Below, piece by piece: positions 1 through 7,623 of a stretch of 64,000 nucleotides of DNA. A program made the position numbers and the translations under genes. The DNA comes from Nocardioides sp. GY 10113. Lineage in GTDB: Bacteria; Actinomycetota; Actinomycetes; Propionibacteriales; Nocardioidaceae. How positions within the stretch are numbered: position 1 is the stretch's first letter; each line of letters begins with the position of its first letter. The notes beneath the pieces are model-generated. The model made no database searches and was not told the origin of the DNA. It saw only the letters and a list, made by a program, of their open reading frames with translations. Location of the stretch: positions 1 through 64,000 of the forward strand of contig NZ_STGK01000008.1 in NCBI RefSeq assembly GCF_004919105.1, written 5' to 3'.

Positions 1-356
1 ACCGAGGCGATGCACAGGTACTGGCGGTTGGAGCGGTCCAGCAGGAAGGAGAAGTAGTACTCCTCCTCCGGCGGGGTCGCCGGGGTGACCAGGACACGGT
101 TGACCGTGAGCCCCTTGATCTCCATGCCGAGGATGTTGGACGCGTGCTCGAACGCCTCGTCGGCGGTCTTGGCGAGCTTCACGCCGCCCGCCTTGCCGCG
201 GCCACCGGCCTTGACCTGAGCCTTGATGACGGTGACGCCACCGATCTCCTCGGCAGCGGCCTTGGCGGCCTCAGCGGTCTCGACGACCACGCCCTCGGTC
301 ACGGCGACGCCGTGCTTGGCGAAGAGGGTCTTCGCCTGGTACTCCATCAGATCCAC
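1..356 (-). CDS. sucC: Succinyl-CoA ligase (ADP-forming) beta subunit, N-terminal part
   Basis: The frame reads leftward off the window edge, so only about the first 118 residues are present. They begin [17 protein letters not shown] and contain [14 protein letters not shown], the nucleotide-binding region of the SucC ATP-grasp domain. In the TCA cycle SucC with SucD interconverts succinyl-CoA and succinate with nucleotide phosphorylation in the cytoplasm. GTG at 356 is chosen because it gives the MDL-x-EYQA start usual for the family; an ATG at 347 is the alternative. The ligase-CoA domain and the expected downstream sucD lie outside the window. Family assignment is firm; completeness cannot be judged. 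Confidence 0.93.
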   Translation of the reverse strand, partial: MDLMEYQAKTLFAKHGVAVTEGVVVETAEAAKAAAEEIGGVTVIKAQVKAGGRGKAGGVKLAKTADEAFEHASNILGMEIKGLTVNRVLVTPATPPEEEYYFSFLLDRSNRQYLCIAS

Positions 357-745
357 TGATCAGTCCTCATCTTCGAGTCGGGCGCCCTGGCGACAGGGAT
401 TTCGCAGCGGTTGGCGCCCGTCGGGTAGGAAGGGTGAGCCTCCGAACGAGTGGAGGCACATCCTCGGGCACCCTAGTCCGGTCTCGCCGGTACGACGAGG
501 GCAGGGCCTCGGACGTGACCCGGCTAACACCGAATGTGACCCAATTCCATGGTTCGGGGCACGACCTTCTTTGGCACCCCCTACGATTTCGACCGCGTCA
601 TCGGCTCGGTTATGGTCGTTAACGCACATTCACCAGGCGGCCACCCGTTGGCCTCCGGGCGTTGGGGTCGGCAACTCGGGCCGATCCGGACGAAGCGGTC
701 GGTCCCCGATCGCACAGACGGGGAACGACCAAGGAGCGAGACTGC
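357..745. other. Divergent intergenic region between sucC and the M23 peptidase gene
   Basis: This 389-bp gap separates two divergent genes and must hold both promoters. I see no convincing coding frame. The one clear structure is the hairpin at 697-730 just before the peptidase ribosome binding site. I could not place -35/-10 boxes with confidence. Confidence 0.6.
697..730 (+). promoter_or_regulatory. Leader hairpin before the M23 peptidase gene
   Basis: GGTCGGTCCCC (697-707) and GGGGAACGACC (720-730) pair over 11 bp with one mismatch around a 12-nt loop. The right arm ends directly against the AAGGAG ribosome binding site (731-736), so folding could affect translation. M23 and Rpf genes of actinobacteria often carry c-di-AMP (ydaO-type) riboswitches, but the conserved segments of that class are not recognisable here. 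Confidence 0.35.
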
Positions 746-2275
746 ATGGGTAACCACCGAGGACAGCGACGCGCGGAACCGCGCCGTCGGTCCACCTCGG
801 AAGCCCCGACCGCTCCCCCGCGCCAGCGCCGCAGCGACAAGCCGGAGAAGTACGTCGGCCGCCGCGTGGCCGGGCGGGCCGCACCCGCTCCGAGCCCGGC
901 CGCCACCCCGGCGCCCGCCGTCGACGCACTCGGCGTCGATGCGCTCGCCGCGAGCACCGCCGACCGGCCGCTGAGCCCCGAGCAGATCCTGGACCGCGCA
1001 CTGCGGTCCTCCGCGCGCAGCGCGCCGTCCGTCGAGCAGACCGCGCCCGAGGCGCCCGGCGCCGCCGCGGCGCGTGTCGAGACCCCGGCGGCACCGGTCG
1101 CCGGACGCCGGCGGGCCGTGCTCCCCGACGAGCGCGACGCCGCCCCGAGCAGCGCGACCCCCACGGCGACCACCGCCCTGACCGCACGGACCGCCCCCGG
1201 CGGACGCCGGCGTGCCGACCGGCCGGCCACCGAGCCCGCGACCCGCGCTGGCCGCATCGCCCCCGAGGTCGCGGCCGACGACGCCCCGCACGGTCGGGCG
1301 GCGGAGCTGCTCACCGAGCCGGTCGCCCAGAACGCGCGCGCCGAGGAGTCGGCCCAGCTCGGACCGACGCTCGCCACGCAGCAGCCGCTGTTCGCCGTAC
1401 CGACGCCGACGGTCGAGCTGCCGTCGCTCGCCGAGCTCACCGGCGAGCTGCCGGCGATCACCGACTCCACGACGACCCTCCGGCCGGCCGCTCCCGGCAA
1501 GCGCCGCGCGGCCAAGGGCTCCGGCGGACGCGGGCCCCTGTTCCGCGGCGTCCCGACCCTGCCGGTGGCCGTCGGCGTGGCGACCCTCGCCGTGGCGATC
1601 GGCGGCGCCGTGACCACCGCGGAGCCGCAGCTGGTCAGCACCGAGACACCGCTCGCCGCGACCAACGCGCTGAGCGGATCGTTCGGCACCGGCACCTTCG
1701 ACGCGATGCGTAGCGCGTCGAAGGTGAGCCGCGACTCCGACCGCGACGCGCTGGCTCGCGCCAGCGACGCCGAGCTGGTCGACCAGGCCGAGAAGGTCGC
1801 CGAGCAGCGCGACGCCGCCCTCGGCGAGCTGGCTGCCGACGCCGAGAAGAAGGCGCAGCAGATCGCCGCCCTCGACCGGTGGGTGCTGCCGATCTCCTCG
1901 AGCTCCTACCGCCTGACCGCCCGCTACGGTGAGTACGGCCTGTGGTCCAGCTACCACACCGGCCTCGACTTCGCCGCTCCGACCGGCACCCCGATCATGG
2001 CGGTCACCAAGGGCGTGATCACCTCCGCCGGCTACGACGGCGCCTACGGCAACAAGACCGTGCTCACCCTCGAGGACGGCACCGAGGTCTGGTACTGCCA
2101 CCAGACCGCGTTCAACGCCTCCGTCGGCCAGACCGTCGAGCCGGGCCAGGTGATCGGCTACGTCGGCTCCACCGGCCACGTGACCGGCCCCCACCTGCAC
2201 CTCGAGGTCCGCCCCGGCGGTGGCGACCCGGTCGACCCCGACGCGGCTCTCCGCGTCCAGGGCATCGCGCCCTGA
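746..2275 (+). CDS. Membrane-anchored M23 family metallopeptidase (peptidoglycan hydrolase)
   Basis: The 509-residue protein has a long Ala/Pro/Arg-rich N-terminal region (about 1-270), one hydrophobic segment (about 272-290) that should anchor it in the membrane, a short coiled-coil-like Ala/Glu stretch (about 340-375) and a C-terminal M23 domain (about 380-505). The LytM zinc and catalytic motifs are visible: HTGLD (H404, D408), H452 in WYCHQ, and HLH (H483, H485). Such enzymes cut peptidoglycan cross-links outside the membrane. The ATG at 746 follows AAGGAG with 9-nt spacing, and MGNHRxxRR is a start often seen in actinobacterial members. The gene is convergent with pcrA. The bond cleaved cannot be told from sequence. 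Confidence 0.9.
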   Translation: MGNHRGQRRAEPRRRSTSEAPTAPPRQRRSDKPEKYVGRRVAGRAAPAPSPAATPAPAVDALGVDALAASTADRPLSPEQILDRALRSSARSAPSVEQTAPEAPGAAAARVETPAAPVAGRRRAVLPDERDAAPSSATPTATTALTARTAPGGRRRADRPATEPATRAGRIAPEVAADDAPHGRAAELLTEPVAQNARAEESAQLGPTLATQQPLFAVPTPTVELPSLAELTGELPAITDSTTTLRPAAPGKRRAAKGSGGRGPLFRGVPTLPVAVGVATLAVAIGGAVTTAEPQLVSTETPLAATNALSGSFGTGTFDAMRSASKVSRDSDRDALARASDAELVDQAEKVAEQRDAALGELAADAEKKAQQIAALDRWVLPISSSSYRLTARYGEYGLWSSYHTGLDFAAPTGTPIMAVTKGVITSAGYDGAYGNKTVLTLEDGTEVWYCHQTAFNASVGQTVEPGQVIGYVGSTGHVTGPHLHLEVRPGGGDPVDPDAALRVQGIAP

Positions 2276-2298
2276 TCAAGGCGTGAGCCGGCGTGAGC

Positions 2299-2317
2299 CG
2301 GCAGCCGATCGCTGCCG
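2299..2317. terminator. Candidate terminator between convergent M23 and pcrA genes
   Basis: CGGCAGC (2299-2305) pairs perfectly with GCTGCCG (2311-2317) around a 5-nt loop, in the 54-bp gap between two convergent stop codons. There is no U-tract, as is common in actinobacteria. Confidence 0.4.
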
Positions 2318-2329
2318 ACCCACGCGCGG

Positions 2330-4843
2330 CTACAGCTTCTCCACCGGGGCGTAGCGCAGCAGCAGGCGCTTGACGCCCTCGGAGCCGAAGTCGATCGACG
2401 CGACCGACTTCTCCGCCGCCCCCTCGACCGAGACGACGGTGCCCAGTCCGAACGTGTCGTGGGTGACCCGGTCGCCGGGCTCCAGCACCGGGATCGGGCG
2501 CGACGGCTTGGACTTCGCCGCTGCGTCGGCGCGGGCGGCGGCGGAGCTGAAGTTGCGGCGACCGGCGGCGGTGGGGCTGCCCATCCGGACCCGGTCGCCC
2601 GATCCGGCACCGTCGTACCGGCTCGAGGCGAAGGTCGGGCGGGACCACTGCGACTGCTCGGCCTCGGTACGCCGCCAGTCGACCAGGTCGATCGGGAGCT
2701 CGGCGAGGAAGCGGGACGCCGGGTTGTGCGCCGGGGCACCCCACGCCGAGCGGACCACGGCGCGGGAGCAGTACAGGCGCTGCCGGGCACGGGTGATGCC
2801 GACGTAGGCCAGCCGGCGCTCCTCCTCCAGCTCGGTCCGGTCGCCCAGCGCGCGCGAGTGCGGGAAGACGCCGTCCTCCAGGCCGGTCAGGAAGACCACC
2901 GGGAACTCCAGGCCCTTGGCCGTGTGCAGGGTCATCAGGGTGACCACGCCGGTGTCCTCGGGGGCGTCGGGGTCGTCGCCGTCGGGGGCGTCGGGGATCT
3001 GGTCGGAGTCGGCGACCAGCGCCACCCGCTCCAGGAAGTCGCCGAGGCCCGGCTCGACCAGCCCGGCGTCGACGTCGGCGGGGTCGGCCGAGGGCCCCGC
3101 GACCGGGTCCTCGGCGAACTCGCGGGCCACCGCGACGAGCTCGCCGAGGTTCTCCACCCGGGTGGCGTCCTGGGGGTCGTCGGACTCCTCCAGCGAGGTC
3201 AGGTAGCCCGACCCGTCGAGCACCGTCTCGAGGATCACGTCGGGGCGCTCCCCCGCGGCGACCATCTGCTGCCACTCGACGACCTTGGCGACGAACGCCT
3301 CGATGTTCTTTTGCGAGCGGGTGGCCAGCCCCGGCGCCCGGTCGGCGCGCTGCAGCGCCTCCCAGAACGTCAGCCCGTCCCGGTCAGCGAGCTGGCTGAC
3401 CGCCAGCACCGCACGGTCGCCGATGCCGCGGCGCGGGGTGTTCAGGATGCGCCGCAGGCTGACCTGGTCGTCGGGGTTGACCAGCATCCGCAGGTAGGCG
3501 AGCGCGTCGCGGACCTCGCGGCGCTCGTAGAAGCGCACCCCGCCGACGACCTTGTAGGGCTGGCCGGTGCGGATGAAGATCTCCTCGAACACCCGCGACT
3601 GGGCGTTGGTCCGGTAGAAGACCGCCACGTCCCCGGCCTTGACGCCGGTGTCGGTCAGCTTGTCGATCTCCTCGGAGACGAAGCGGGCCTCGTCGTGCTC
3701 CGTGTCGGCCACGTAGCCGACGATCTTCTCCCCGTCGCCGGCATCGGACCACAGCCGCTTCGGCTTGCGCCCGGCGTTGCGCTCGATCACCGCGTTCGCC
3801 GCGGTGAGGATCGTCTGCGTCGAGCGGTAGTTCTGCTCCAGCAGGATCGTCCGCGCGTCGGGGAAGTCCTTCTCGAAGTCCATGATGTTGCGGATGTCGG
3901 CCCCGCGGAACGCGTAGATCGACTGGTCCGCGTCGCCGACCACCATCAGCTCCGCCGGCGGCACCCGGTCCGCGGGCGAGATCGCGGCGTCGTCGTACGC
4001 GCTCTCCTCCAGCGGGTCCTCGAGGTCCTGGCCGCAGAGCTGGTGGATCAGGGAGTACTGCGCGTGGTTGGTGTCCTGGTACTCGTCGACCAGGATGTGC
4101 CGGAACCGGCGCCGGTAGGTCTCGCGGATCTCCGGGCGGGTCTGGAACAGCCGCACCGTCTCCATGATCAGGTCGTCAAAGTCAAGCGCGTTCGCCTCGC
4201 GCAGCCGCCGCTGGTAGAGCTTGTACGCCGCCGCGTAGCTCTCGTCGATGCTGTTGCGGGCGTCCGCGGCGACCTCGTCGGGGTCGCGCAGCTCGTTCTT
4301 GTGGTTGCTGATCCAGTGCAGCACCGGGCCCGGCTGGAACTTGCGCGGGTCCAGGTCGAGGTCGGAGCAGACCAACGTGATCAACCGCTTCTGGTCCTGG
4401 GCGTCGTAGATCGAGAAGTTCGACTTCACCCCGACGTGCTCGGCCTCCTTGCGCAGGATCCGCACGCACGCGGAGTGGAAGGTCGAGACCCACATGATCT
4501 TGGCGCGGTTGCCGACCAGCTCGGCGACCCGCTCCTTCATCTCCGCGGCGGCCTTGTTGGTGAAGGTGATCGCCAGGATCGAGCCCGGGTGCGCCTTGCG
4601 CTCGGAGATCAGCCAGGCGATCCGCCGGGTCAGCACCCGGGTCTTGCCCGAGCCGGCGCCGGCCACCACGAGCAGCGGTACGCCGGCGTGCTGGACCGCC
4701 TCGCGCTGCGGCTCGTTGAGGCCCTCGAGCAGCTCCTCGGGGCTCGGCCCGCGCCGCGTCGTACGGGGCTCGTCCTCCGACTGGGAGCGTCCGGCGGTGG
4801 GGAGGAGGTGCTCGAACCCGGGGAGCTGCGGCGTCGTACTCAT
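2330..4843 (-). CDS. pcrA: ATP-dependent DNA helicase UvrD/PcrA
   Basis: This 837-residue superfamily 1 helicase has Walker A AGAGSGKT at residues 61-68, the DEYQDTN Walker B (motif II), a GDADQSIYAFRGA motif III region, the QNYRS motif, and the late VTLMTLHTAKGLEF and YVGITRAR motifs. PcrA/UvrD unwinds DNA 3'-5' in nucleotide excision repair and clears RecA filaments and stalled forks. The C-terminal 70 or so residues form the family's degenerate C-terminal segment ending in RLLLRYAPVEKL. The frame stays open for 240 nt upstream, but ATG 4843 (MSTTPQLPGF) is chosen because the upstream translation runs through the intergenic repeats and looks non-coding. Confidence 0.96.
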   Translation of the reverse strand: MSTTPQLPGFEHLLPTAGRSQSEDEPRTTRRGPSPEELLEGLNEPQREAVQHAGVPLLVVAGAGSGKTRVLTRRIAWLISERKAHPGSILAITFTNKAAAEMKERVAELVGNRAKIMWVSTFHSACVRILRKEAEHVGVKSNFSIYDAQDQKRLITLVCSDLDLDPRKFQPGPVLHWISNHKNELRDPDEVAADARNSIDESYAAAYKLYQRRLREANALDFDDLIMETVRLFQTRPEIRETYRRRFRHILVDEYQDTNHAQYSLIHQLCGQDLEDPLEESAYDDAAISPADRVPPAELMVVGDADQSIYAFRGADIRNIMDFEKDFPDARTILLEQNYRSTQTILTAANAVIERNAGRKPKRLWSDAGDGEKIVGYVADTEHDEARFVSEEIDKLTDTGVKAGDVAVFYRTNAQSRVFEEIFIRTGQPYKVVGGVRFYERREVRDALAYLRMLVNPDDQVSLRRILNTPRRGIGDRAVLAVSQLADRDGLTFWEALQRADRAPGLATRSQKNIEAFVAKVVEWQQMVAAGERPDVILETVLDGSGYLTSLEESDDPQDATRVENLGELVAVAREFAEDPVAGPSADPADVDAGLVEPGLGDFLERVALVADSDQIPDAPDGDDPDAPEDTGVVTLMTLHTAKGLEFPVVFLTGLEDGVFPHSRALGDRTELEEERRLAYVGITRARQRLYCSRAVVRSAWGAPAHNPASRFLAELPIDLVDWRRTEAEQSQWSRPTFASSRYDGAGSGDRVRMGSPTAAGRRNFSSAAARADAAAKSKPSRPIPVLEPGDRVTHDTFGLGTVVSVEGAAEKSVASIDFGSEGVKRLLLRYAPVEKL

Positions 4844-4926
4844 GTCGGCACCCAGCCTACGGCGCCGGGCCGACGGGGGCGGGGTCGGCGGGTGGGTGGT
4901 CGCTGTAACACGTGGGTGCGTGCTCA

Positions 4927-5072
4927 GATCGGCTGTTGGGGGCTTGTCACACGCTGGTCCGTCGTCCTCCTGGCCGTTGAAGCTGCTAGCAGGCCGTTGC
5001 ATCGGGCTGACAGCAGCACCAACGACCGAGCAGCGCATGCAACAGCGTGTGACAAGCCCCCAACGACCGATC
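4927..5072. repeat. Long inverted repeat upstream of pcrA
   Basis: Positions 4935-4956 and 5043-5064 are exact reverse complements over 22 bp (core CTTGTCACACGCTG / CAGCGTGTGACAAG), with 86 bp between them. With two mismatches the match extends to 30 bp (4927-4956 and 5043-5072). A smaller nested pair, GTTGCAT and ATGCAAC, lies inside the loop. Confidence 0.85.
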
Positions 5073-5099
5073 ACCGCACGCAACAGCGTGTGACAGCAC
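5019..5099. repeat. Two tandem 41-bp-period direct repeats
   Basis: Copies start at 5019 and 5060; both begin CCAACGACCGA and contain GCAACAGCGTGTGACA. A third, more degenerate unit (GCATCGGGCTGACAGCA) lies just before at about 4998-5016. The repeats share sequence with the 22-bp inverted repeat, so the region looks like one element copied in both orientations. Confidence 0.75.
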
Positions 5100-5134
5100 G
5101 ACCGCCCGGCACCCCACGGGGCACCGGGCGGTCG
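5099..5134 (-). terminator. Terminator of the small membrane protein gene
   Basis: CGACCGCCCGG (5099-5109) pairs perfectly with CCGGGCGGTCG (5124-5134), and the loop contains a further CCCC/GGGG pair. It lies 22 nt beyond the stop codon of the leftward gene at 5156-5512. Confidence 0.7.
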
Positions 5135-5155
5135 CCAGCGATTCGTGAGCGACGC

Positions 5156-5512
5156 TCAGGAGTGGATCGGCGACCAGAGCACGGCGACGCCGACGTTGGC
5201 AATGGCGAGCACCAGCATGCCGGCCCACAGGCCGGCGGGGATCTTCTCCTTGCGGAGGTTCGCCATCACCAGGACCAGGAGCACCAGCGCGATCACCAGC
5301 TTGACGGCGACCTTGGCGTGGTTGACGGAGCCGTCCCCGGCCTCCAGCACGCCGACCAGGGCGAGGCCAGTCAGGAAGGCGACGCCGATGCCGTCGCGCA
5401 TCGCGCTGTTGACCTTCTTGTCACCCGGGCCCATCTGCACGAGCAGGCCTCCGATCAGGGCGGCGTAACCGAGGATGTGCAGGATCAGCAGGACCAGGCG
5501 CAGTGTCTCCAT
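5156..5512 (-). CDS. Small four-helix membrane protein, function unknown
   Basis: This 118-residue protein is almost entirely hydrophobic, with four likely membrane helices (about residues 4-25, 40-58, 65-85 and 92-112) and one charged loop (GPGDKKVNSAMRDG). Similar short integral membrane proteins are common in actinobacteria with no established role, and I do not assign one. ATG 5512 is chosen because the hydrophobic helix begins immediately after it; the frame continues upstream only as Arg/Pro-rich shadow sequence. It runs in the same direction as the oxidoreductase gene upstream of it, with a 31-nt gap, so the two may be cotranscribed. Confidence 0.75.
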   Translation of the reverse strand: METLRLVLLILHILGYAALIGGLLVQMGPGDKKVNSAMRDGIGVAFLTGLALVGVLEAGDGSVNHAKVAVKLVIALVLLVLVMANLRKEKIPAGLWAGMLVLAIANVGVAVLWSPIHS

Positions 5513-5543
5513 GGCTGAACTGTAAGGGCACCGCCAGCGCCGT

Positions 5544-6764
5544 TCAGCATCGCTCCCAGCGGATCGCGTCGACCACGTGCTCGGCGATCGCCAGGCTGGA
5601 GGTGGCGGCCGGCGACGGGGCATTTCGTACGGCGGTCACCCGGTCCCCGTGGGAGATCCGGAAGTCGTCGACGAGCGAGCCGTCCCGGTCCACCGCCTGC
5701 GCCCGCACGCCGGCTCCGCCGCGCGCCACGTCGGCAGGACCGATGGCCGGCACGTAGCGGGAGGCACCGCGCAGGTAGGCGGCGACCGACACCGAGCCGC
5801 GCACCTCGGTGACGCCGGTCCGCCAGTGCCGGCGGGCCATCCTCCAGAACCCCGGCCAGGTGACCACGTCGCGCAGGTCGCGCAGATCGACGTCGCGGCG
5901 CCGGTAGCCCTCGCGCCGGGTGGCCAGCACCGCATTCGGCCCGACCTCCAGCGAGCCGTCGACCCGGCGGGTGAAGTGCACGCCGAGGAACGGGTAGCGC
6001 GGGTCGGGCACCGGGTAGATCAGGCCACGGACGAGGTCCTGCTTCTCGGGCCCGACCAGCAGGTACTCGCCCCGGAACGGCACGATCCGCGGCACCGGCT
6101 CCCCGCCGATGCCGCCGCCGAGCCGATCCGCGTGCAAACCCGCGCAGAGGACCGCGCGGTCCACGCGCAGCCGGTCCGCGCCGCCCGCCGCGCGTACGTC
6201 GAGGTCCACGCCGGAGGCGCCCTCCCGGACCGCCGTCACCTCGACGCCGGTACGCACCTCGCCCCCTGCGGCGACCACCTCGGCGGCGAACGAGCGGGCC
6301 ACGGCGACGTAGTCGGTGATCGCGGTGGCCGGCGAGTGCAGCGCGGCCAGCCCGGCGCCGTACGGCTCGATCTCGGTGATCCCGGCGGCGTCGAGCCGAC
6401 GCAGCCCGGGCACCCGGTTCTCGGTGGCGGTGCGCTCCAGCGCGTCCAGCCGCCCCAGCTCCCCGTCGTCGACGGCGACCACCAGCTTGCCGCACTCCTG
6501 GTAGGGAAGCCGGTGCTCGGCGCAGTAGTCGCGCAGCATCAGCCGGCCACGGGTGCACAGCTCGGCCTTGAGGCTCCCCGGACGGTAGTAGATGCCGGCG
6601 TGCACCACGCCGGAGTTGTGGCCGGTCTGGTGCCGGGCGACCTCGGCCTCCTTCTCCAGCACCACCACCCGGGCGCCCGGGCGCCGGCGCAGCACCTCGC
6701 GGGCCACGGCCAGACCGAGGATCCCGCCGCCGACGATCCCGACCACGTTCCTGCCGTCTCCCAT
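5544..6764 (-). CDS. lhgO: L-2-hydroxyglutarate oxidase
   Basis: This 406-residue FAD-dependent oxidoreductase of the DAO family has an N-terminal dinucleotide-binding motif VGIVGGGILGLAVAREV, then EKEAEVARHQTGHNSGVVHAGIYY written here only in part: RHQTGHNSGVVHAGI, the signature that separates LhgO from other DAO enzymes. LhgO oxidises L-2-hydroxyglutarate to 2-oxoglutarate, removing a by-product of central metabolism. A typical C-terminal segment (SPAATSSLAIAEHVVDAI) completes the FAD domain. ATG 6764 has GGGAGTGG just upstream. The following small membrane protein gene may share its transcript. Assignment is strong at family level; the substrate is inferred from the motif. Confidence 0.88.
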   Translation of the reverse strand: MGDGRNVVGIVGGGILGLAVAREVLRRRPGARVVVLEKEAEVARHQTGHNSGVVHAGIYYRPGSLKAELCTRGRLMLRDYCAEHRLPYQECGKLVVAVDDGELGRLDALERTATENRVPGLRRLDAAGITEIEPYGAGLAALHSPATAITDYVAVARSFAAEVVAAGGEVRTGVEVTAVREGASGVDLDVRAAGGADRLRVDRAVLCAGLHADRLGGGIGGEPVPRIVPFRGEYLLVGPEKQDLVRGLIYPVPDPRYPFLGVHFTRRVDGSLEVGPNAVLATRREGYRRRDVDLRDLRDVVTWPGFWRMARRHWRTGVTEVRGSVSVAAYLRGASRYVPAIGPADVARGGAGVRAQAVDRDGSLVDDFRISHGDRVTAVRNAPSPAATSSLAIAEHVVDAIRWERC

Positions 6765-6942
6765 GCGTCCACTCCCGAAATCGGCCCACGACCACGTGCG
6801 CCGCCCGTCCTGACAGCTCTCGTCGTCGCCGGGCGTGCGTCCCGACCGGCGAACTGTCGCACGCCTGCAGGGCCCGCCGCGCCAGTTCCGGGCGGTTTTC
6901 ATCCGTCGGTGGGCACGGGCGAGGAGCCGCGCCCGGCCCCGC
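6765..6942. other. Intergenic region upstream of lhgO
   Basis: The 178 bp between two leftward genes contains the lhgO promoter and the end of the upstream two-component operon. I see no clear terminator hairpin, palindrome or coding frame here. Confidence 0.4.
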
Positions 6943-7623
6943 TCACAGGAGCTTGCGGTCAGATGCCCAGCGCGCGAGCTCGTGGCGCGAGGAGAGCTGC
7001 AGCTTGCGCAGCACCGAGGACATGTGGGTCTCCACGGTCTTGATCGAGATGAAGAGCTCACGGGCCACCTCCTTGTAGGAGTAGCCGCGGGCGATCAGCC
7101 GCATCACCTCCCGCTCGCGCTCGGTGAGCCGGTCCAGGTCCTCGTCCACGCTGGCCAGGTCGGCGCTGAGGCCGGCCCCGGCGAAGGCGTCGAGCACGAA
7201 GCCCGCCAGGCGGGGCGAGAAGACGGCGTCGCCCTCGGCCACCCGGCCGATCGCGTCGACGAGCTCCTCACCGCTGATCGTCTTGGTGACGTAGCCCCGG
7301 GCGCCCCCGCGGATGGTGCCGATCACGTCCTCGGCGGCGTCGCTGACCGAGAGCGCCAGGAAGCGGACGTCACCCGCCCCCTCCCGGGTGGTACGCCGGA
7401 TCACCTCGACGCCGCCGCCGCCGGGCAGGTGGACGTCGAGCAGGACCACGTCGGGACGCTCCGCGAGGACCGCGGCGACCGCCTCGTCGACGTCGGCCGC
7501 CTCGCCCACCACGAGGACCCTCCCGGCGCCGGTGGACGCCAGCTCCGCGCTCACGCCCCTGCGGAACATGGCGTGGTCGTCGACCACCACCACCCGCACC
7601 GGACCCGTCCGCTCCTCGGTCAC
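6943..7623 (-). CDS. Two-component response regulator, NarL/LuxR family
   Basis: This 226-residue protein has an N-terminal receiver domain (about 8-125) with the acidic pair VVVDDHAMFR and the phosphoacceptor D63 in VLLDVHLP, and a C-terminal LuxR-type helix-turn-helix (about 155-215) with LTEREREVMRLIARGYSYKEVARELFIS (given in part: LTEREREVMRLIARGYS) and KTVETHMSSVLRKL. Its GTG start overlaps the kinase stop as GTGA (7620-7623), so translation is coupled and the two are a cognate pair. With the divergent PspC-domain gene the set resembles LiaFSR-type envelope-stress systems. Its targets are not known. Confidence 0.92.
   Translation of the reverse strand: MTEERTGPVRVVVVDDHAMFRRGVSAELASTGAGRVLVVGEAADVDEAVAAVLAERPDVVLLDVHLPGGGGVEVIRRTTREGAGDVRFLALSVSDAAEDVIGTIRGGARGYVTKTISGEELVDAIGRVAEGDAVFSPRLAGFVLDAFAGAGLSADLASVDEDLDRLTEREREVMRLIARGYSYKEVARELFISIKTVETHMSSVLRKLQLSSRHELARWASDRKLL

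Larger units (their letters stand above)
4844..5155. other. Repeat-bearing intergenic region upstream of pcrA
   Basis: This 312-bp stretch has no credible gene. It carries a perfect 22-bp inverted repeat, a pair of 41-bp-period direct repeats and the terminator of the downstream small membrane protein gene, listed separately. It should also hold the pcrA promoter. Confidence 0.6.

Noticed and set aside
608..745. c-di-AMP (ydaO-type) riboswitch before the M23 gene
   Set aside because: The location fits, but the conserved GGGGUGAAUCC-like and CCGACAGCU-like segments are not present; only a simple hairpin is seen.
2459..5518. A plus-strand open frame of about 1020 codons opposite pcrA
   Set aside because: It is the antisense shadow of pcrA and runs through the intergenic repeats; the translation resembles no family.
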